Shown here: positions 8,429-17,218 of the stretch, piece after piece
Layout: each line of letters starts with the position of its first letter
Position numbering within the stretch: position 1 is the first letter of the stretch
Assembly (NCBI GenBank): GCA_036378675.1
Contig: DASUWA010000032.1
Location: 124,001-188,000 of the forward strand
Direction: 5' to 3'
Length of the DNA: 64,000 nucleotides
From: Acidimicrobiales bacterium
Lineage (GTDB): Bacteria; Actinomycetota; Acidimicrobiia; Acidimicrobiales; Palsa-688
Made by a program: the position numbers and the translations under genes
Notes under the pieces: model-generated
The model's input: only the letters and a program-made list of their open reading frames with translations
What the model was told of the DNA's origin: nothing
Databases searched by the model: none

Positions 8429-8464
8429 GCCGGGATCGGAACCCGTTATGCCGGGATCGGAACC
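8429..8464. repeat. 15-bp direct repeat across the kstD stop codon
   Basis: GCCGGGATCGGAACC occurs at 8429-8443 and 8450-8464, a 21-bp period. The right copy encodes the last residues of KstD; the left copy lies just past its stop and is followed, on the minus strand, by a second ATAA. It looks like a duplication of the gene end. Confidence 0.9.
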
Positions 8465-10152
8465 GGCACCCGCGCGGTGGAAGCGTCGAACGGGTCGCCT
8501 GTCGCATGGCGCGCAGCGACCCACCCGAAGGTGATGCTCGGGCCGATCGTTGCTCCGGGACCTGCGTACTCGTTGCCCATCACGGACGCCGATGTGTTGC
8601 CCGTGGCGTAAAGGCCTTCCACGACGGAGCCGTCCTCGCGTAGAACCCGAGCCTGCTCGTCGGTGACGAGACCGCCCTTCGTGCCGAGGTCACCCGGGAC
8701 GAGCTTTGCGGCATAGAAAGGTGGCTTCACCAACTCGTTGAGACATGGGTTGGGGAGGGTCGGGTCTCCGTAATAGCGGTCGTAGGCACTGTCCCCGCGG
8801 TTGAACTTGTCGTCGTGTCCCGCTCTGACCGCAGAGTTGAACTCCTCGACCGCCGCTCGGAGAGCTCCGGCCGGGACACCGATCGAAGTTGCAAGCGATT
8901 CGATCGAGTCCGCCTTGTGCATGTTCCCGACCGCGTACCACGACTTGGGGAAAGGCTGTCCCGGCAGGACCGCGGCGAACTGGTAGCGCCGCCTGGCGCG
9001 GTGGTCCATCAGGAACCACGCCGGCACGTAACCGCCGTGCTCTGCCTCCAGACGTAGCTGGTCGTGCACGAAGTTGACATACGGAGCCGACTCGTTCGTG
9101 AAGCGGTTCCCGGCCTGGTTCACGATTATCGAACCCGGCATGGACCGCTCGGAGACCAGTGGGAACAGGCGGTGCTTGGGCAGCTCGAACGCCGGCATCC
9201 ACCAAGCGTCATCCATCAGGTCGGTCGCAGCACCGAGCGCTTCGCCGAGACGAATCCCGTCGCCGGTGTTGCTCGGGGCGCCCATGCTCCAGTCGTGGTC
9301 GACCTGCCCGAAGAACTTCGCCCGGAGCTCCTGGTTGTGGTCGAAGCCTCCCGTTGCAAGGACCACGCCCTGCGCCGCCTGAATCCTGACCCTATTGCCG
9401 TCACGCTCGACCACGACTCCGGCGACGCGCCCGTTCTCCACCACGAGTTCGACAACCGGGGAGGAAAGCCACATCTCCACACCCGCCTCGGCGAGCGCCA
9501 GGCGCAGCCTCGCCACCAGAGCCTGCCCGGTGGTCGCCATTCGCCGGCGCCGGACCACGTTCGAAGCCACCCGGCCCATCGCCCTCAGGAGGGCCTTCTT
9601 GCCCAGCCAAGTGCGGGTCACCTGGCCGAGATCATGGAAGTCCGTCGCGGTGATCCAGAGTCCGGCAGGACCGCCGAGCCCGGTTGCCAGCAAGTCTTTC
9701 TCGAGTGGACCGAGCTGCCTCTTGTCGAACGGCCGCGCCTCGATCGACCGGCCGTTCGGCCGCCCGCCCGGGGCTTCAGGGTGGTAGTCGCTGTAGCCGC
9801 GGCACCAGAAGAATCGGAGATGGGGACTCGTCCTCTCGAGGAAGTCGAGGGCCAGCGGAGCGGCCGCGGCGTAGGTGTCGATGCGCGAGGCGGGTACGCG
9901 GTCCCCGACGATGCTGCGGAGGTAGGTACGAACGTCAGACGGGTCGTCGCGCAAGCCTCGGCGGAGGAGGGTCGGGTTGTTCGGCGCCCAGATGCCCCCG
10001 CCCGACAGAGCGGTGCTTCCGCCGTACTTGGGGGCCTTTTCGATCACCACTGCCTTCGCCCCTGCCGACGACGCGGTGAGCGCGGCCGTCATTCCCCCGG
10101 CGCCGCTGCCGACGACAACGACGTCGAAGACCTGATCCCAACCGGATTCCAT
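8446..10152 (-). CDS. kstD: 3-ketosteroid delta1-dehydrogenase
   Basis: A 568-residue FAD enzyme of the KstD family. The FAD motif VVVGSGAGGMTAAL is near residues 12-25, then VIEKAPKYGGSTALSGGGIW, SNTGDGIRLGEALGA, SAPYVNFVHD, and the C-terminal LVPGDLGTKGGL and GNTSASVMGNEYAGPGATIG. These are characteristic of KstD, including the conserved Tyr-bearing substrate loops. It introduces the 1,2 double bond into 3-keto-4-ene steroids, which with 9alpha-hydroxylation opens ring B. The ATG at 10152 precedes the FAD motif at the normal distance. It is convergent with hsaD and lies downstream of the IclR-type regulator gene (62 bp). Confidence 0.92.
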   Translation of the reverse strand: MESGWDQVFDVVVVGSGAGGMTAALTASSAGAKAVVIEKAPKYGGSTALSGGGIWAPNNPTLLRRGLRDDPSDVRTYLRSIVGDRVPASRIDTYAAAAPLALDFLERTSPHLRFFWCRGYSDYHPEAPGGRPNGRSIEARPFDKRQLGPLEKDLLATGLGGPAGLWITATDFHDLGQVTRTWLGKKALLRAMGRVASNVVRRRRMATTGQALVARLRLALAEAGVEMWLSSPVVELVVENGRVAGVVVERDGNRVRIQAAQGVVLATGGFDHNQELRAKFFGQVDHDWSMGAPSNTGDGIRLGEALGAATDLMDDAWWMPAFELPKHRLFPLVSERSMPGSIIVNQAGNRFTNESAPYVNFVHDQLRLEAEHGGYVPAWFLMDHRARRRYQFAAVLPGQPFPKSWYAVGNMHKADSIESLATSIGVPAGALRAAVEEFNSAVRAGHDDKFNRGDSAYDRYYGDPTLPNPCLNELVKPPFYAAKLVPGDLGTKGGLVTDEQARVLREDGSVVEGLYATGNTSASVMGNEYAGPGATIGPSITFGWVAARHATGDPFDASTARVPVPIPA

Positions 10153-10214
10153 CTTGGGATGTTAGGTACCCACCTGGAACCGCAGCCGGCGGCGGGTCCC
10201 GGTCACCGGAATAT

Positions 10215-11102
10215 CTACAACCACTCGCCGGCGAACTGGTCGAGCCAGTCGCGCCATTGCTCCACGTCCCAGGGGTTCGCCGAGTCGGGATCGGTGCTCA
10301 CCTTCTGTTCAGCTGTGCGCTTGCCGAACAGCTGGCTCCAGATATCGGCGGCGCAGCGCCTCACCAGAGGAACCGTGCGGCTTACATCGACCTGATGGAC
10401 GGGACCACTCACGGACACGGCGGCTATCGCACGCCCGGCACCCCGGATCGGGGCTGCCACGCAGCGCATGCCCGCGACGTTCTCCTCGGTCTCGAGGGCC
10501 CAGTGGGCAGTGCGGACCGTTGCCAGCTCCTGGCGGAAGAGTTCGGGCACGACGATCGTCCTCCCGGTCCGTCGCTCAAGACCCCGCCCGATTACCTCGT
10601 CGACGACCTTGTCGGTCGAGAAGGCCAAAAGGGCCTTGCCGGCCGCGGTGCAGTGCGCGGGCATCCGGCCCCCGACACGGGTTGGCAGGCTCGGCGCGCC
10701 GTGACCCCAGATCTTCTCGAGGATCACGACGTCATTGCCTTCGAGGATCCCGAGATGGACCGAGTGGTGCGTGGCCGCCTGAAGATCCTGGAGGTAGGGG
10801 AGGGCACGCTCGCGCAGGTGCGTCCGTGTCGACACCAAGCCGCCGACCTCGAAGAACCGGATGCCGAGCCGGTACCCCGTCGTGGTGCGTTCCAGCCATC
10901 GCAAGTCGACGAGCTGGTCGGCCATGCGGTGGACCGTCGACTTCGGGAGCCCGGTCCGGTCGGTGAGCTGGCTCAGGCTGAGAGTAGGTGTCGATGCATC
11001 GAAAGCATCAATGATCAGCGATATTCGCTCAGCTACCGACTCACGGTGACCCCGGTCGTCGGTCTCCAACCCGCCCTCTCCCCCCATTTGCTGTACTGCC
11101 AC
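10215..11102 (-). CDS. IclR-family transcriptional regulator
   Basis: A 295-residue IclR protein. The N-terminal winged helix-turn-helix carries LSLSQLTDRTGLPKSTVHRM near residues 42-61, and the effector domain carries GGRMPAHCTAAGKALLAF near 145-160 and RCVAAPIRGAGRAIAAVSVSG near 220-240. The gene lies directly upstream of kstD on the same strand, so it may regulate kstD or itself. The GTG at 11102 is used here; ATG 15 bp downstream or a TTG just after a purine-rich stretch are possible starts. Effector unknown; a steroid metabolite is a reasonable guess. Confidence 0.85.
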   Translation of the reverse strand: MAVQQMGGEGGLETDDRGHRESVAERISLIIDAFDASTPTLSLSQLTDRTGLPKSTVHRMADQLVDLRWLERTTTGYRLGIRFFEVGGLVSTRTHLRERALPYLQDLQAATHHSVHLGILEGNDVVILEKIWGHGAPSLPTRVGGRMPAHCTAAGKALLAFSTDKVVDEVIGRGLERRTGRTIVVPELFRQELATVRTAHWALETEENVAGMRCVAAPIRGAGRAIAAVSVSGPVHQVDVSRTVPLVRRCAADIWSQLFGKRTAEQKVSTDPDSANPWDVEQWRDWLDQFAGEWL

Positions 11103-11246
11103 GCTCCAAAGCCTACCGCCGGTCCACTCATCGGGACAGGGCGGTTAACCGGGATGGGCTAAGAGGTGAACGGCCAGGGGCGCGGCCAGGGTCCCCGCCT
11201 CCTGGAGGAGTCTGGGGTTGCAGCCCCGGGCGGGCCTATGTTCGAG
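11103..11246. other. Intergenic region with hairpins
   Basis: A 144-bp gap downstream of the F420-type oxidoreductase gene and upstream of the IclR gene. CTCCTGGAGGAG (about 11201-11212) is a perfect palindrome, and GGGGTTGCAGCCCC follows it. These may end transcription of the oxidoreductase, but neither is followed by a T tract on that strand. No gene seen. Confidence 0.35.
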
Positions 11247-12137
11247 TCAGGCCTCTACTAGGTCGGCGACGGCCGAGATCACCTTGTCGGAGTAGCGGTT
11301 GAAGGCGTCGATCTTCTCCTGCAGTGTCTCGGTGTCGGCCTCCCGGCCATAGGGGTTGAAGGAGCTGAAACCCCCGACCGCGTGAGTCACGCCGATATCG
11401 GCGAGGCGTCGCACGCCGTCGGCGGTGAAGGCGTCCATGCAGATCGCGTGCACTGCGAACGGCAAGTGGTCCCGTCCGTAGCGCTTGCGGTACTCGTTGA
11501 TCTTGACGATCGAAGCGGCGATCTCGTCGGTGGACATACCAGCGGGGAGCCAGCCGTCGCCGAGGCGCCCGGCCCGCTCGAGGCTCTTTTCCGAGTGGCC
11601 GCCGATCAGGATCGGGATGGTGGCGCCAGGGTTCAACCTGATCGGGCGGAAGTCGTAGAACTCGCCGTGGTGTTCGACGTAACTGCCGCTCGAAAGCTTG
11701 TTGATGACGTCTATGCATTCCTCGAATCGCCGCCCCCTTCCCTCCCAGGGAACCCCGCAGACTTCGTAGTCGTCGGGCCACGGGCTGATCCCGACTCCCA
11801 GATCAAAGCGACCACCCGTAATCGCCGCGACCGAGGTCACCTCCTTGGCGAAGATCACCGGGTTGCGAATCGGCAGCTTCAGCACCGCGGTGTGGAACCG
11901 GATCGTCGAGGTCACCGCGGCCATCGCGGCGGCACAGATGAGCGGCTCGATAAATGGCTTGTTTTCGAGGAACTCCCGGGTGCCGTCCGAGTTGTACGGG
12001 TAGCTGGAATCGGAATCCTTCGGGTAGCAGATGCTGTCCGCCAGCCCGATGCTGTGAAATCCGGCGTCCTCGGCCGCTTTGGCGAGCGGGGCGTAGAACG
12101 ACGGATCGATCATCGAGTACATCGTCGAAAACCGCAT
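11247..12137 (-). CDS. LLM-class oxidoreductase, probably F420-dependent
   Basis: A 296-residue luciferase-like monooxygenase-fold protein. The N-terminal FYAPLAKAAEDAGFHSIGLAD, the strand RFHTAVLKLPIRNPVIFAKEV, GGRFDLGVGISPWPDDYEVCG, and PILIGGHSEKSLERAGRLGDGW are typical of the F420-dependent actinobacterial subgroup. Members use F420 or FMN to reduce or oxidise a carbon-carbon or alcohol function. Its place between kstD/IclR and the hsaE operon suggests a steroid substrate, which is inference. It is divergent from hsaE with 104 bp between starts. Confidence 0.82.
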   Translation of the reverse strand: MRFSTMYSMIDPSFYAPLAKAAEDAGFHSIGLADSICYPKDSDSSYPYNSDGTREFLENKPFIEPLICAAAMAAVTSTIRFHTAVLKLPIRNPVIFAKEVTSVAAITGGRFDLGVGISPWPDDYEVCGVPWEGRGRRFEECIDVINKLSSGSYVEHHGEFYDFRPIRLNPGATIPILIGGHSEKSLERAGRLGDGWLPAGMSTDEIAASIVKINEYRKRYGRDHLPFAVHAICMDAFTADGVRRLADIGVTHAVGGFSSFNPYGREADTETLQEKIDAFNRYSDKVISAVADLVEA

Positions 12138-12241
12138 GGCCCGAAGGCTACGCCCGGCGCCCCCTACCGTGCTCCAGGTCCTGTCTCGTTGACCGGAACA
12201 ACCTCTTGGTACATGGAACCGCGTTGGGTCATCCTGGATGG

Positions 12242-13033
12242 ATGAGCGGCCTGAGCCCCGAGCAGCGCCAGCGCGCCGCAGACGCGCTCTGGGCCGCCGA
12301 GCGCGACCGCGAGCCCATCGGCCCCTTGACCATCGACTACCCGGACATCGATGTCGTCGACGCGTACGAAATTCAGCTCATCAACATCCGCCGCCGGCTG
12401 GCTGACGGACGCCTGATTCGGGGTCACAAGGTGGGCCTGTCATCGAAGGCCATGCAGGAGATGATGGGTGTCGACGAGCCCGACTACGGGCACCTCCTCG
12501 ACGACATGTTCGTGTTCGAGGACGAGGAGGTCGACACCGCCGGCCTTTGCTATCCGAGGGTAGAGGTCGAGGTGGGATTCATCCTGGGCGCGCCGCTCCC
12601 GGCACCAGGATGCAACGCGGCCGACGTGTTGAGAGCCACCGAGTACGTGGTACCCGCGATCGAGATCATCGACTCCAGGATCCGTGACTGGAAGATCGCG
12701 CTGTGCGACACGATTGCTGACAACGCCTCCTCGTGTCGCGTGGTCCTCGGCGCGCGTGCGACGAGAATCGACGCGGTGGACCTGCGAACGGTGGGTGCCA
12801 CTCTCAGGCGCAACGGAACGGTCATCGCCACGGGAAGCACCGGTGCGGTGCTCGGAAATCCGGTGACTTCGGTCGCGTGGCTGGCCAATAAAGTCCACAG
12901 GTTTGGGGTACGCCTTGAAGCGGGTCACGTAGTTCTTCCCGGGTCGTGCACCAGGGCCTTCGACGTGGCCCCAGGCGACAACTTGCGGGCGGACTTCGAC
13001 ACGCTTGGCGGCGTGTCTATCAATTTCCGATGA
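12242..13033 (+). CDS. hsaE: 2-hydroxyhexa-2,4-dienoate hydratase (HsaE)
   Basis: A 263-residue protein of the MhpD/2-keto-4-pentenoate hydratase family. GHKVGLSSKAMQEMMGVDEPDYG near residues 62-84, the metal-binding acidic strand in RVEVEVGFILG near 105-115, and VPAIEIIDSRI are the family hallmarks. It hydrates the dienoate released by HsaD to 4-hydroxy-2-oxohexanoate. The start is the ATG at 12242; the frame is open farther upstream but overlaps the divergent gene. It is the first gene of an operon with hsaG and hsaF. Its last ten bases and stop are tandemly duplicated. Confidence 0.88.
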   Translation: MSGLSPEQRQRAADALWAAERDREPIGPLTIDYPDIDVVDAYEIQLINIRRRLADGRLIRGHKVGLSSKAMQEMMGVDEPDYGHLLDDMFVFEDEEVDTAGLCYPRVEVEVGFILGAPLPAPGCNAADVLRATEYVVPAIEIIDSRIRDWKIALCDTIADNASSCRVVLGARATRIDAVDLRTVGATLRRNGTVIATGSTGAVLGNPVTSVAWLANKVHRFGVRLEAGHVVLPGSCTRAFDVAPGDNLRADFDTLGGVSINFR

Positions 13034-13054
13034 GTGGCAATTTCCGATGACTGG
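13021..13054. repeat. 17-bp tandem duplication spanning the hsaE stop
   Basis: CAATTTCCGATGAGTGG (13021-13037) is followed directly by CAATTTCCGATGACTGG (13038-13054), one mismatch. The first copy contains the hsaE stop codon TGA. The second copy separates hsaE from the hsaG ribosome site. Confidence 0.97.
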
Positions 13055-13069
13055 CTGGAGGACGACCAG

Positions 13070-13972
13070 ATGGCCAAGGTGACAGCGGCAATCGTCGGAT
13101 CGGGGAACATCGGCACCGACCTGCTGTACAAGCTTCTCCGCTCAGAGTGGATCGAACCGCGGTACATGGTGGGAGTCGACCCCGATTCGAGGGGGCTTGC
13201 CGACGCTCGCCGTTTGGGCCTCGAAGCCTCGCACGAGGGCGTCGATTGGCTACTTCAGCGACCGGAGTTGCCCGAGCTGGTGTTCGAAGCGACGTCCGCG
13301 TACGTGCACCGCGCAAACTCCGCCAAGTACCTCGACGCTGGTATCCGGGCCATCGATCTGACTCCGGCGGCAATCGGACCGTTCGTGGTGCCACCGGTGA
13401 ACCTGGTCGAGCACATCAACGAGCGGAACGTCAACATGGTCACGTGCGGCGGACAGGCGACCATCCCGATGGTTCACGCGGTGTCGAGGGTCGTCGACGT
13501 CGATTACGCAGAAATCGTAGCGACAGTCTCGTCTGTGTCAGCCGGGCCGGGAACACGCCAGAACATCGACGAGTTCACCCGGACGACATCTCGAGGCGTC
13601 GAGGTACTGGGTGGTGCCGCGACCGGCAAGGCGATCATCGTGCTCAACCCGGCGGATCCGCCGATCATCATGCGGGACACGATTTTCTGCTCGCTCCCCG
13701 GCGATGCCGACCGCGACAAGGTGGACCGCTCGATCCGTCAGATGGTCGAGTCGGTCCAGGGCTATGTGCCCGGCTACCGCTTGCGTACGGACCCGCAATT
13801 CGACGACGTACCAGACGGGAAGGGCGGGATGACCGGGCGGGTGGCGGTCTTCGTAGAGGTGGAAGGCGCCGGCGACTTCCTTCCCCCCTACGCCGGCAAC
13901 CTTGACATCATGACCGCCGCGGCGGCGAAGGTCGGCGACGAGATCGCCCGGCACATCACATCAACGGACTGA
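13070..13972 (+). CDS. hsaG: Acetaldehyde/propionaldehyde dehydrogenase, acylating (HsaG)
   Basis: A 300-residue acylating aldehyde dehydrogenase of the BphJ/MhpF type. The Rossmann motif [15 protein letters not shown] is near residue 8, and the catalytic cysteine is C126 in [12 protein letters not shown]. It converts the aldehyde released by HsaF into its CoA ester (propionyl-CoA in the steroid pathway) and normally channels it within an HsaF-HsaG complex. The ATG at 13070 is chosen because GGAGG lies eight bases upstream; 36 bp of open frame precede it. It is followed by hsaF after three bases. Confidence 0.92.
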   Translation: MAKVTAAIVGSGNIGTDLLYKLLRSEWIEPRYMVGVDPDSRGLADARRLGLEASHEGVDWLLQRPELPELVFEATSAYVHRANSAKYLDAGIRAIDLTPAAIGPFVVPPVNLVEHINERNVNMVTCGGQATIPMVHAVSRVVDVDYAEIVATVSSVSAGPGTRQNIDEFTRTTSRGVEVLGGAATGKAIIVLNPADPPIIMRDTIFCSLPGDADRDKVDRSIRQMVESVQGYVPGYRLRTDPQFDDVPDGKGGMTGRVAVFVEVEGAGDFLPPYAGNLDIMTAAAAKVGDEIARHITSTD

Positions 13973-13975
13973 AAG

Positions 13976-15001
13976 ATGCCCTACTCGGACCAGCTCGACG
14001 TACGCGTTACCGACACCTCCCTGCGTGACGGGTCGCATGCGAAACGCCATCAGTTCACCGAAGGAGACGTGACCTCCATCGTCGCCGCTCTCGACTCGGC
14101 CGGTGTTCCTGTCATCGAGGTGACCCACGGCGACGGCCTCGGAGGCAGCTCGTTCAACTACGGCTTCTCCTTGGTCAACGAACGAAAGCTGATGAAGGCG
14201 GCGGTCGCAACCGCGCAGCGCGCCAAGATCGCGGCGCTGATGCTTCCCGGAGTGGGGACAAAGGACGACATCTCCGCGGTGGCCGAACTCGGCGTGTCGG
14301 TCATTCGGATCGCAACCCACTGCACCGAGGCCGATGTTTCCGAGCAGCACTTCGGACTAGCGCGTGAGATCGGGCTCGAGACCGTCGGCTTCCTGATGAT
14401 GGCGCACAGCCAGCCGCCGGAGGTTCTGGCCAAGCAGGCAAGAATCATGGTCGACGCGGGCTGCCAGTGCGTGTACGTGGTCGACTCCGCCGGCGCGATG
14501 GTCATGGAGGATGCTTCCGACCGGGTTGCTGCCCTAGTTGCCGAGATCGGTACGGAAGCGCAGGTCGGTTTTCACGGGCACGAGAACCTGTCGCTCTCGG
14601 TCGCCAACACCGTTCTGGCCATACGCGCGGGAGCGGTGCAGGTGGACGGGTCGACAAGGAGGTTCGGAGCGGGCGCCGGCAACACGAGTGTCGAAGCACT
14701 CGCCGCGGTCCTGGAACGACTCGGCATCCGCACCGGATTGGACGTCCTCGCCATGATCGACGCGGCCGAGGACGTCGTCCGCCCGGTAATGGACGATGAG
14801 TGTGTTCTCGACCGCCTCGCAATCATCATGGGCTACGCCGGGGTCTACTCGAGCTTCCTGAAGCACGCCTACCGGGCCGCCGAGCGATACGGGGTGTCCG
14901 GTGCCGAGATCCTCCTCGAGTGCGGCCGTCAGCGTCTCGTCGGTGGCCAGGAGGACCAGATCATCCAGATCGCGGCGGAGCTTGCGCAGAAGGCCTCGTA
15001 G
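13976..15001 (+). CDS. hsaF: 4-hydroxy-2-oxovalerate/oxohexanoate aldolase (HsaF)
   Basis: A 341-residue DRE-TIM-type metal-dependent aldolase. R17-D18-G-S-H21 in [12 protein letters not shown] carries the catalytic Arg and His and the metal-binding Asp, and the HxH metal ligands are in [23 protein letters not shown] and the C-terminal communication domain involved in binding the dehydrogenase are present. It cleaves 4-hydroxy-2-oxohexanoate to pyruvate and propanal, the latter passed to HsaG. It is the last gene of the hsaE-hsaG-hsaF operon, which ends at a strong inverted repeat. Confidence 0.93.
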   Translation: MPYSDQLDVRVTDTSLRDGSHAKRHQFTEGDVTSIVAALDSAGVPVIEVTHGDGLGGSSFNYGFSLVNERKLMKAAVATAQRAKIAALMLPGVGTKDDISAVAELGVSVIRIATHCTEADVSEQHFGLAREIGLETVGFLMMAHSQPPEVLAKQARIMVDAGCQCVYVVDSAGAMVMEDASDRVAALVAEIGTEAQVGFHGHENLSLSVANTVLAIRAGAVQVDGSTRRFGAGAGNTSVEALAAVLERLGIRTGLDVLAMIDAAEDVVRPVMDDECVLDRLAIIMGYAGVYSSFLKHAYRAAERYGVSGAEILLECGRQRLVGGQEDQIIQIAAELAQKAS

Positions 15002-15021
15002 GCGAAACTCGTTTGAAGCCT

Positions 15022-15089
15022 GTTTGGGTGCCCAAAAGTCCTTTTGGGAGTGGGAATTGACTCGACGCGGTCAGGACTCACACCCAAAC
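15022..15089. terminator. Nested inverted repeats between convergent genes
   Basis: CCCAAAAG (15031-15038) and CTTTTGGG (15041-15048) are perfect 8-bp arms around two bases. An outer pair, GTTTGGGTG (15022-15030) and CACCCAAAC (15081-15089), encloses them. Placed between the ends of hsaF and the ACT-domain gene, this is likely a terminator for both directions. Confidence 0.65.
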
Positions 15090-15130
15090 GCGAGACCACC
15101 GTCCACTTAGGCCACCAACACGTACCGTTT

Positions 15131-15514
15131 CTACGTCTCGTTGATGCCCAAGGCCCGGCGGAGGCCATCAAGGTCTGGTGATCCGAAGACGATGCGGTTG
15201 TTGGTCGCCACGTAGAGCAAGTCGATGTTGATGCCTGCCTCTGCCACCTTTCGGGCGAGGTCGGCAAGGACCCCCGGACGGTCCTCGGCCTCGAACACCA
15301 CGACTTCCCGCTCCCTCGTGACCGTCACCGCAGCAGTGGAGAGGGCGTGTTTGGCCGCCTCGGCGTGCTTCACCAGGATGTGCATTACCGCGGTTTCGTC
15401 CGGGCGGGTGCACGTGGCCGCTGAGATGTTCACACCAGCGTCGCTTATCGCCGCGGCCACCCGGGCGAGCGCCCCGGGTTTGTTCTCCACCTCGATGAGC
15501 AGATCGGTAGCCAT
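15131..15514 (-). CDS. Tandem ACT-domain protein
   Basis: A 127-residue protein made of two ACT domains: the first near residues 1-65, with IEVENKPGALARVAAAISDAGVNI, and the second near 70-120, with FEAEDRPGVLADLARKVAEAGINI. The PGALA/PGVLA loops are the usual ligand-binding turns. There is no attached enzyme domain, so it is probably a small-molecule sensor of unknown partner. The ATG at 15514 is used; nothing upstream is better. It follows the acyl-CoA synthetase gene on the same strand (34 bp). Confidence 0.8.
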   Translation of the reverse strand: MATDLLIEVENKPGALARVAAAISDAGVNISAATCTRPDETAVMHILVKHAEAAKHALSTAAVTVTREREVVVFEAEDRPGVLADLARKVAEAGINIDLLYVATNNRIVFGSPDLDGLRRALGINET

Positions 15515-15548
15515 GCGCACAGCCAACCACACGCGCCGCCGGCTTGTG

Positions 15549-17144
15549 TCAGTTGACCAGCCGTTCTGCACCGTCCCAGTACTGGGATCGGAGCGCCTTC
15601 TTGTCCGGCTTTCCGAGCGCACTGAGGGGAATCTGATCCACGAAATCCACTGTCTTCGGGGCGGATACCGAGCCCTTCCGGTCCTTGACCAGGGCAATCA
15701 GCTCAGCCTCGGCCACTTCGCTGCCCGGGCGACGTACGACGACCGCCTTGACGGCTTCCCCCCACTTCTCGTCAGGAACGCCGATGACAGCGGCAGCGGA
15801 AACTGCGGGGTGCGACGACAGCACGTCTTCCACCTCTCGGGGAAACACATTGAACCCTCCCGTCACGATCATGTCCTTCTTCCGGTCCACGATCGTGAGG
15901 AACCCTTCGTCATCCGCGCGCGCAACATCTCCGGTGTGAAGCCAACCGAACTTGAACGCCTCGGCCGTTTGGTCCGGCTTGTTGAGGTACTCCTTCATGA
16001 CCAGAGGCCCGCGGACACAGATCTCTCCCGGATCGCCGGGGGCGACTTCATGGCCTTCGTCGTCGAGTAGCGCGATATCGAGCCAAGGCACCGGCCGGCC
16101 GCAGGTGGCGAGTCGCTCGCGGTTGCCCGCCACGTGCTCGTCGCGGCGGAGCACGGTGATGGTCATCGGGCATTCCGCCTGGCCGTAGTACTGGAAGAAG
16201 ATCGGCCCCAGCCTTTCCATGCCCTCCTCCAGCCTGCTCGGCGACATCGCAGCTGCTCCGTAATAGAGCATCTGGAGGCTCGACAGGTCTGCGGCCCCGA
16301 GGCGGGGATGGTCGAGCAGCACGTAGATCATCGTGGGCACCAGCATCGTCGCGGTGATGCGCTCCTTCTCGATGGTGTCGATGACGCGTTCCGGGTCGAA
16401 ATGCGGGAGCACGATGAGAGAACCACCGCGAAGCAACGTGGGAACAAAGAACGCCGCGCCGGCGTGACTGAGCGGGGTACAGCAGAGGAACCGCATCTCG
16501 TCCGGCCACTCCCATTCGGCCATCTGGATACTGGTCATCGTCGACATCGAGCGGTAGGTGCCGACGACGCCCTTCGGGCGCCCGGTGGTCCCACCGGTGT
16601 AGGCGATCGAGTAGGGCGTGTCAGGCGAGGCGCTGACGGGCCTGAGCCTTCGGCTTCCGTGTCTGGCCGCGGCAGTCGGGACGTCCTCCGCCGCGTCGGT
16701 AGGAGCCAGGGCCAGGACGCGCTTCAGCCCGGGAACCCGTTCCTTGAGCGCCATCGCCCGCTGCTCGTAGGCCGAAGGGTCGTAGAACAAGGTTTCGATA
16801 CCGGCGTCCTCGAGGATGTAGGCGTGGTCGTCGAGTGAGCCCATCGGATGGAGAGAAGTGCCCCGAGTCCCAGCCACCATCCCGGCGCCGAGCGCAAACA
16901 GGACCTCGGGTCGGTTCGCCGCGAGCATGGCCGTCGGGCTGCCTTGGGTGATGCCCCACGCTTCGTATGCCTGCACCCAACGGCTTATCTCATCGGCCAT
17001 CTCGGCCGAGGTCAGGACGCGATCGCCGAGGTAGACGGCGGGCTTGGAAGGATTGCGGGAGAGTCCCCGGATCAACAGGTCCCCTCCGTACGCGGGGCGG
17101 TGCATGTCGTCGACCACGGTCGGAGGAATGCTTTGAGCAGCCAT
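15549..17144 (-). CDS. Acyl-CoA synthetase (ANL superfamily)
   Basis: A 531-residue AMP-forming acyl-CoA ligase. The P-loop is YTGGTTGRPKGVVG near residue 185, followed by YYGQAECPMT, GWLHTGDVARADDEGFLTIVDRKKDMIVTGGFNVFPREVE, and the C-terminal lysine region LSALGKPDKKALR. It would activate a carboxylic acid steroid or side-chain fragment. It is divergent from fadD3, with 74 bp between the starts used here. Substrate not readable; a second HIP- or side-chain-type ligase is plausible. Confidence 0.85.
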   Translation of the reverse strand: MAAQSIPPTVVDDMHRPAYGGDLLIRGLSRNPSKPAVYLGDRVLTSAEMADEISRWVQAYEAWGITQGSPTAMLAANRPEVLFALGAGMVAGTRGTSLHPMGSLDDHAYILEDAGIETLFYDPSAYEQRAMALKERVPGLKRVLALAPTDAAEDVPTAAARHGSRRLRPVSASPDTPYSIAYTGGTTGRPKGVVGTYRSMSTMTSIQMAEWEWPDEMRFLCCTPLSHAGAAFFVPTLLRGGSLIVLPHFDPERVIDTIEKERITATMLVPTMIYVLLDHPRLGAADLSSLQMLYYGAAAMSPSRLEEGMERLGPIFFQYYGQAECPMTITVLRRDEHVAGNRERLATCGRPVPWLDIALLDDEGHEVAPGDPGEICVRGPLVMKEYLNKPDQTAEAFKFGWLHTGDVARADDEGFLTIVDRKKDMIVTGGFNVFPREVEDVLSSHPAVSAAAVIGVPDEKWGEAVKAVVVRRPGSEVAEAELIALVKDRKGSVSAPKTVDFVDQIPLSALGKPDKKALRSQYWDGAERLVN

Positions 17145-17218
17145 GGCTTTGGGTCCCCCTGGGAGTCCTCGTCTACGCTAGAAGCCCATTCTTGTATTGG
17201 CGCCAGGTTCGGAACAAC

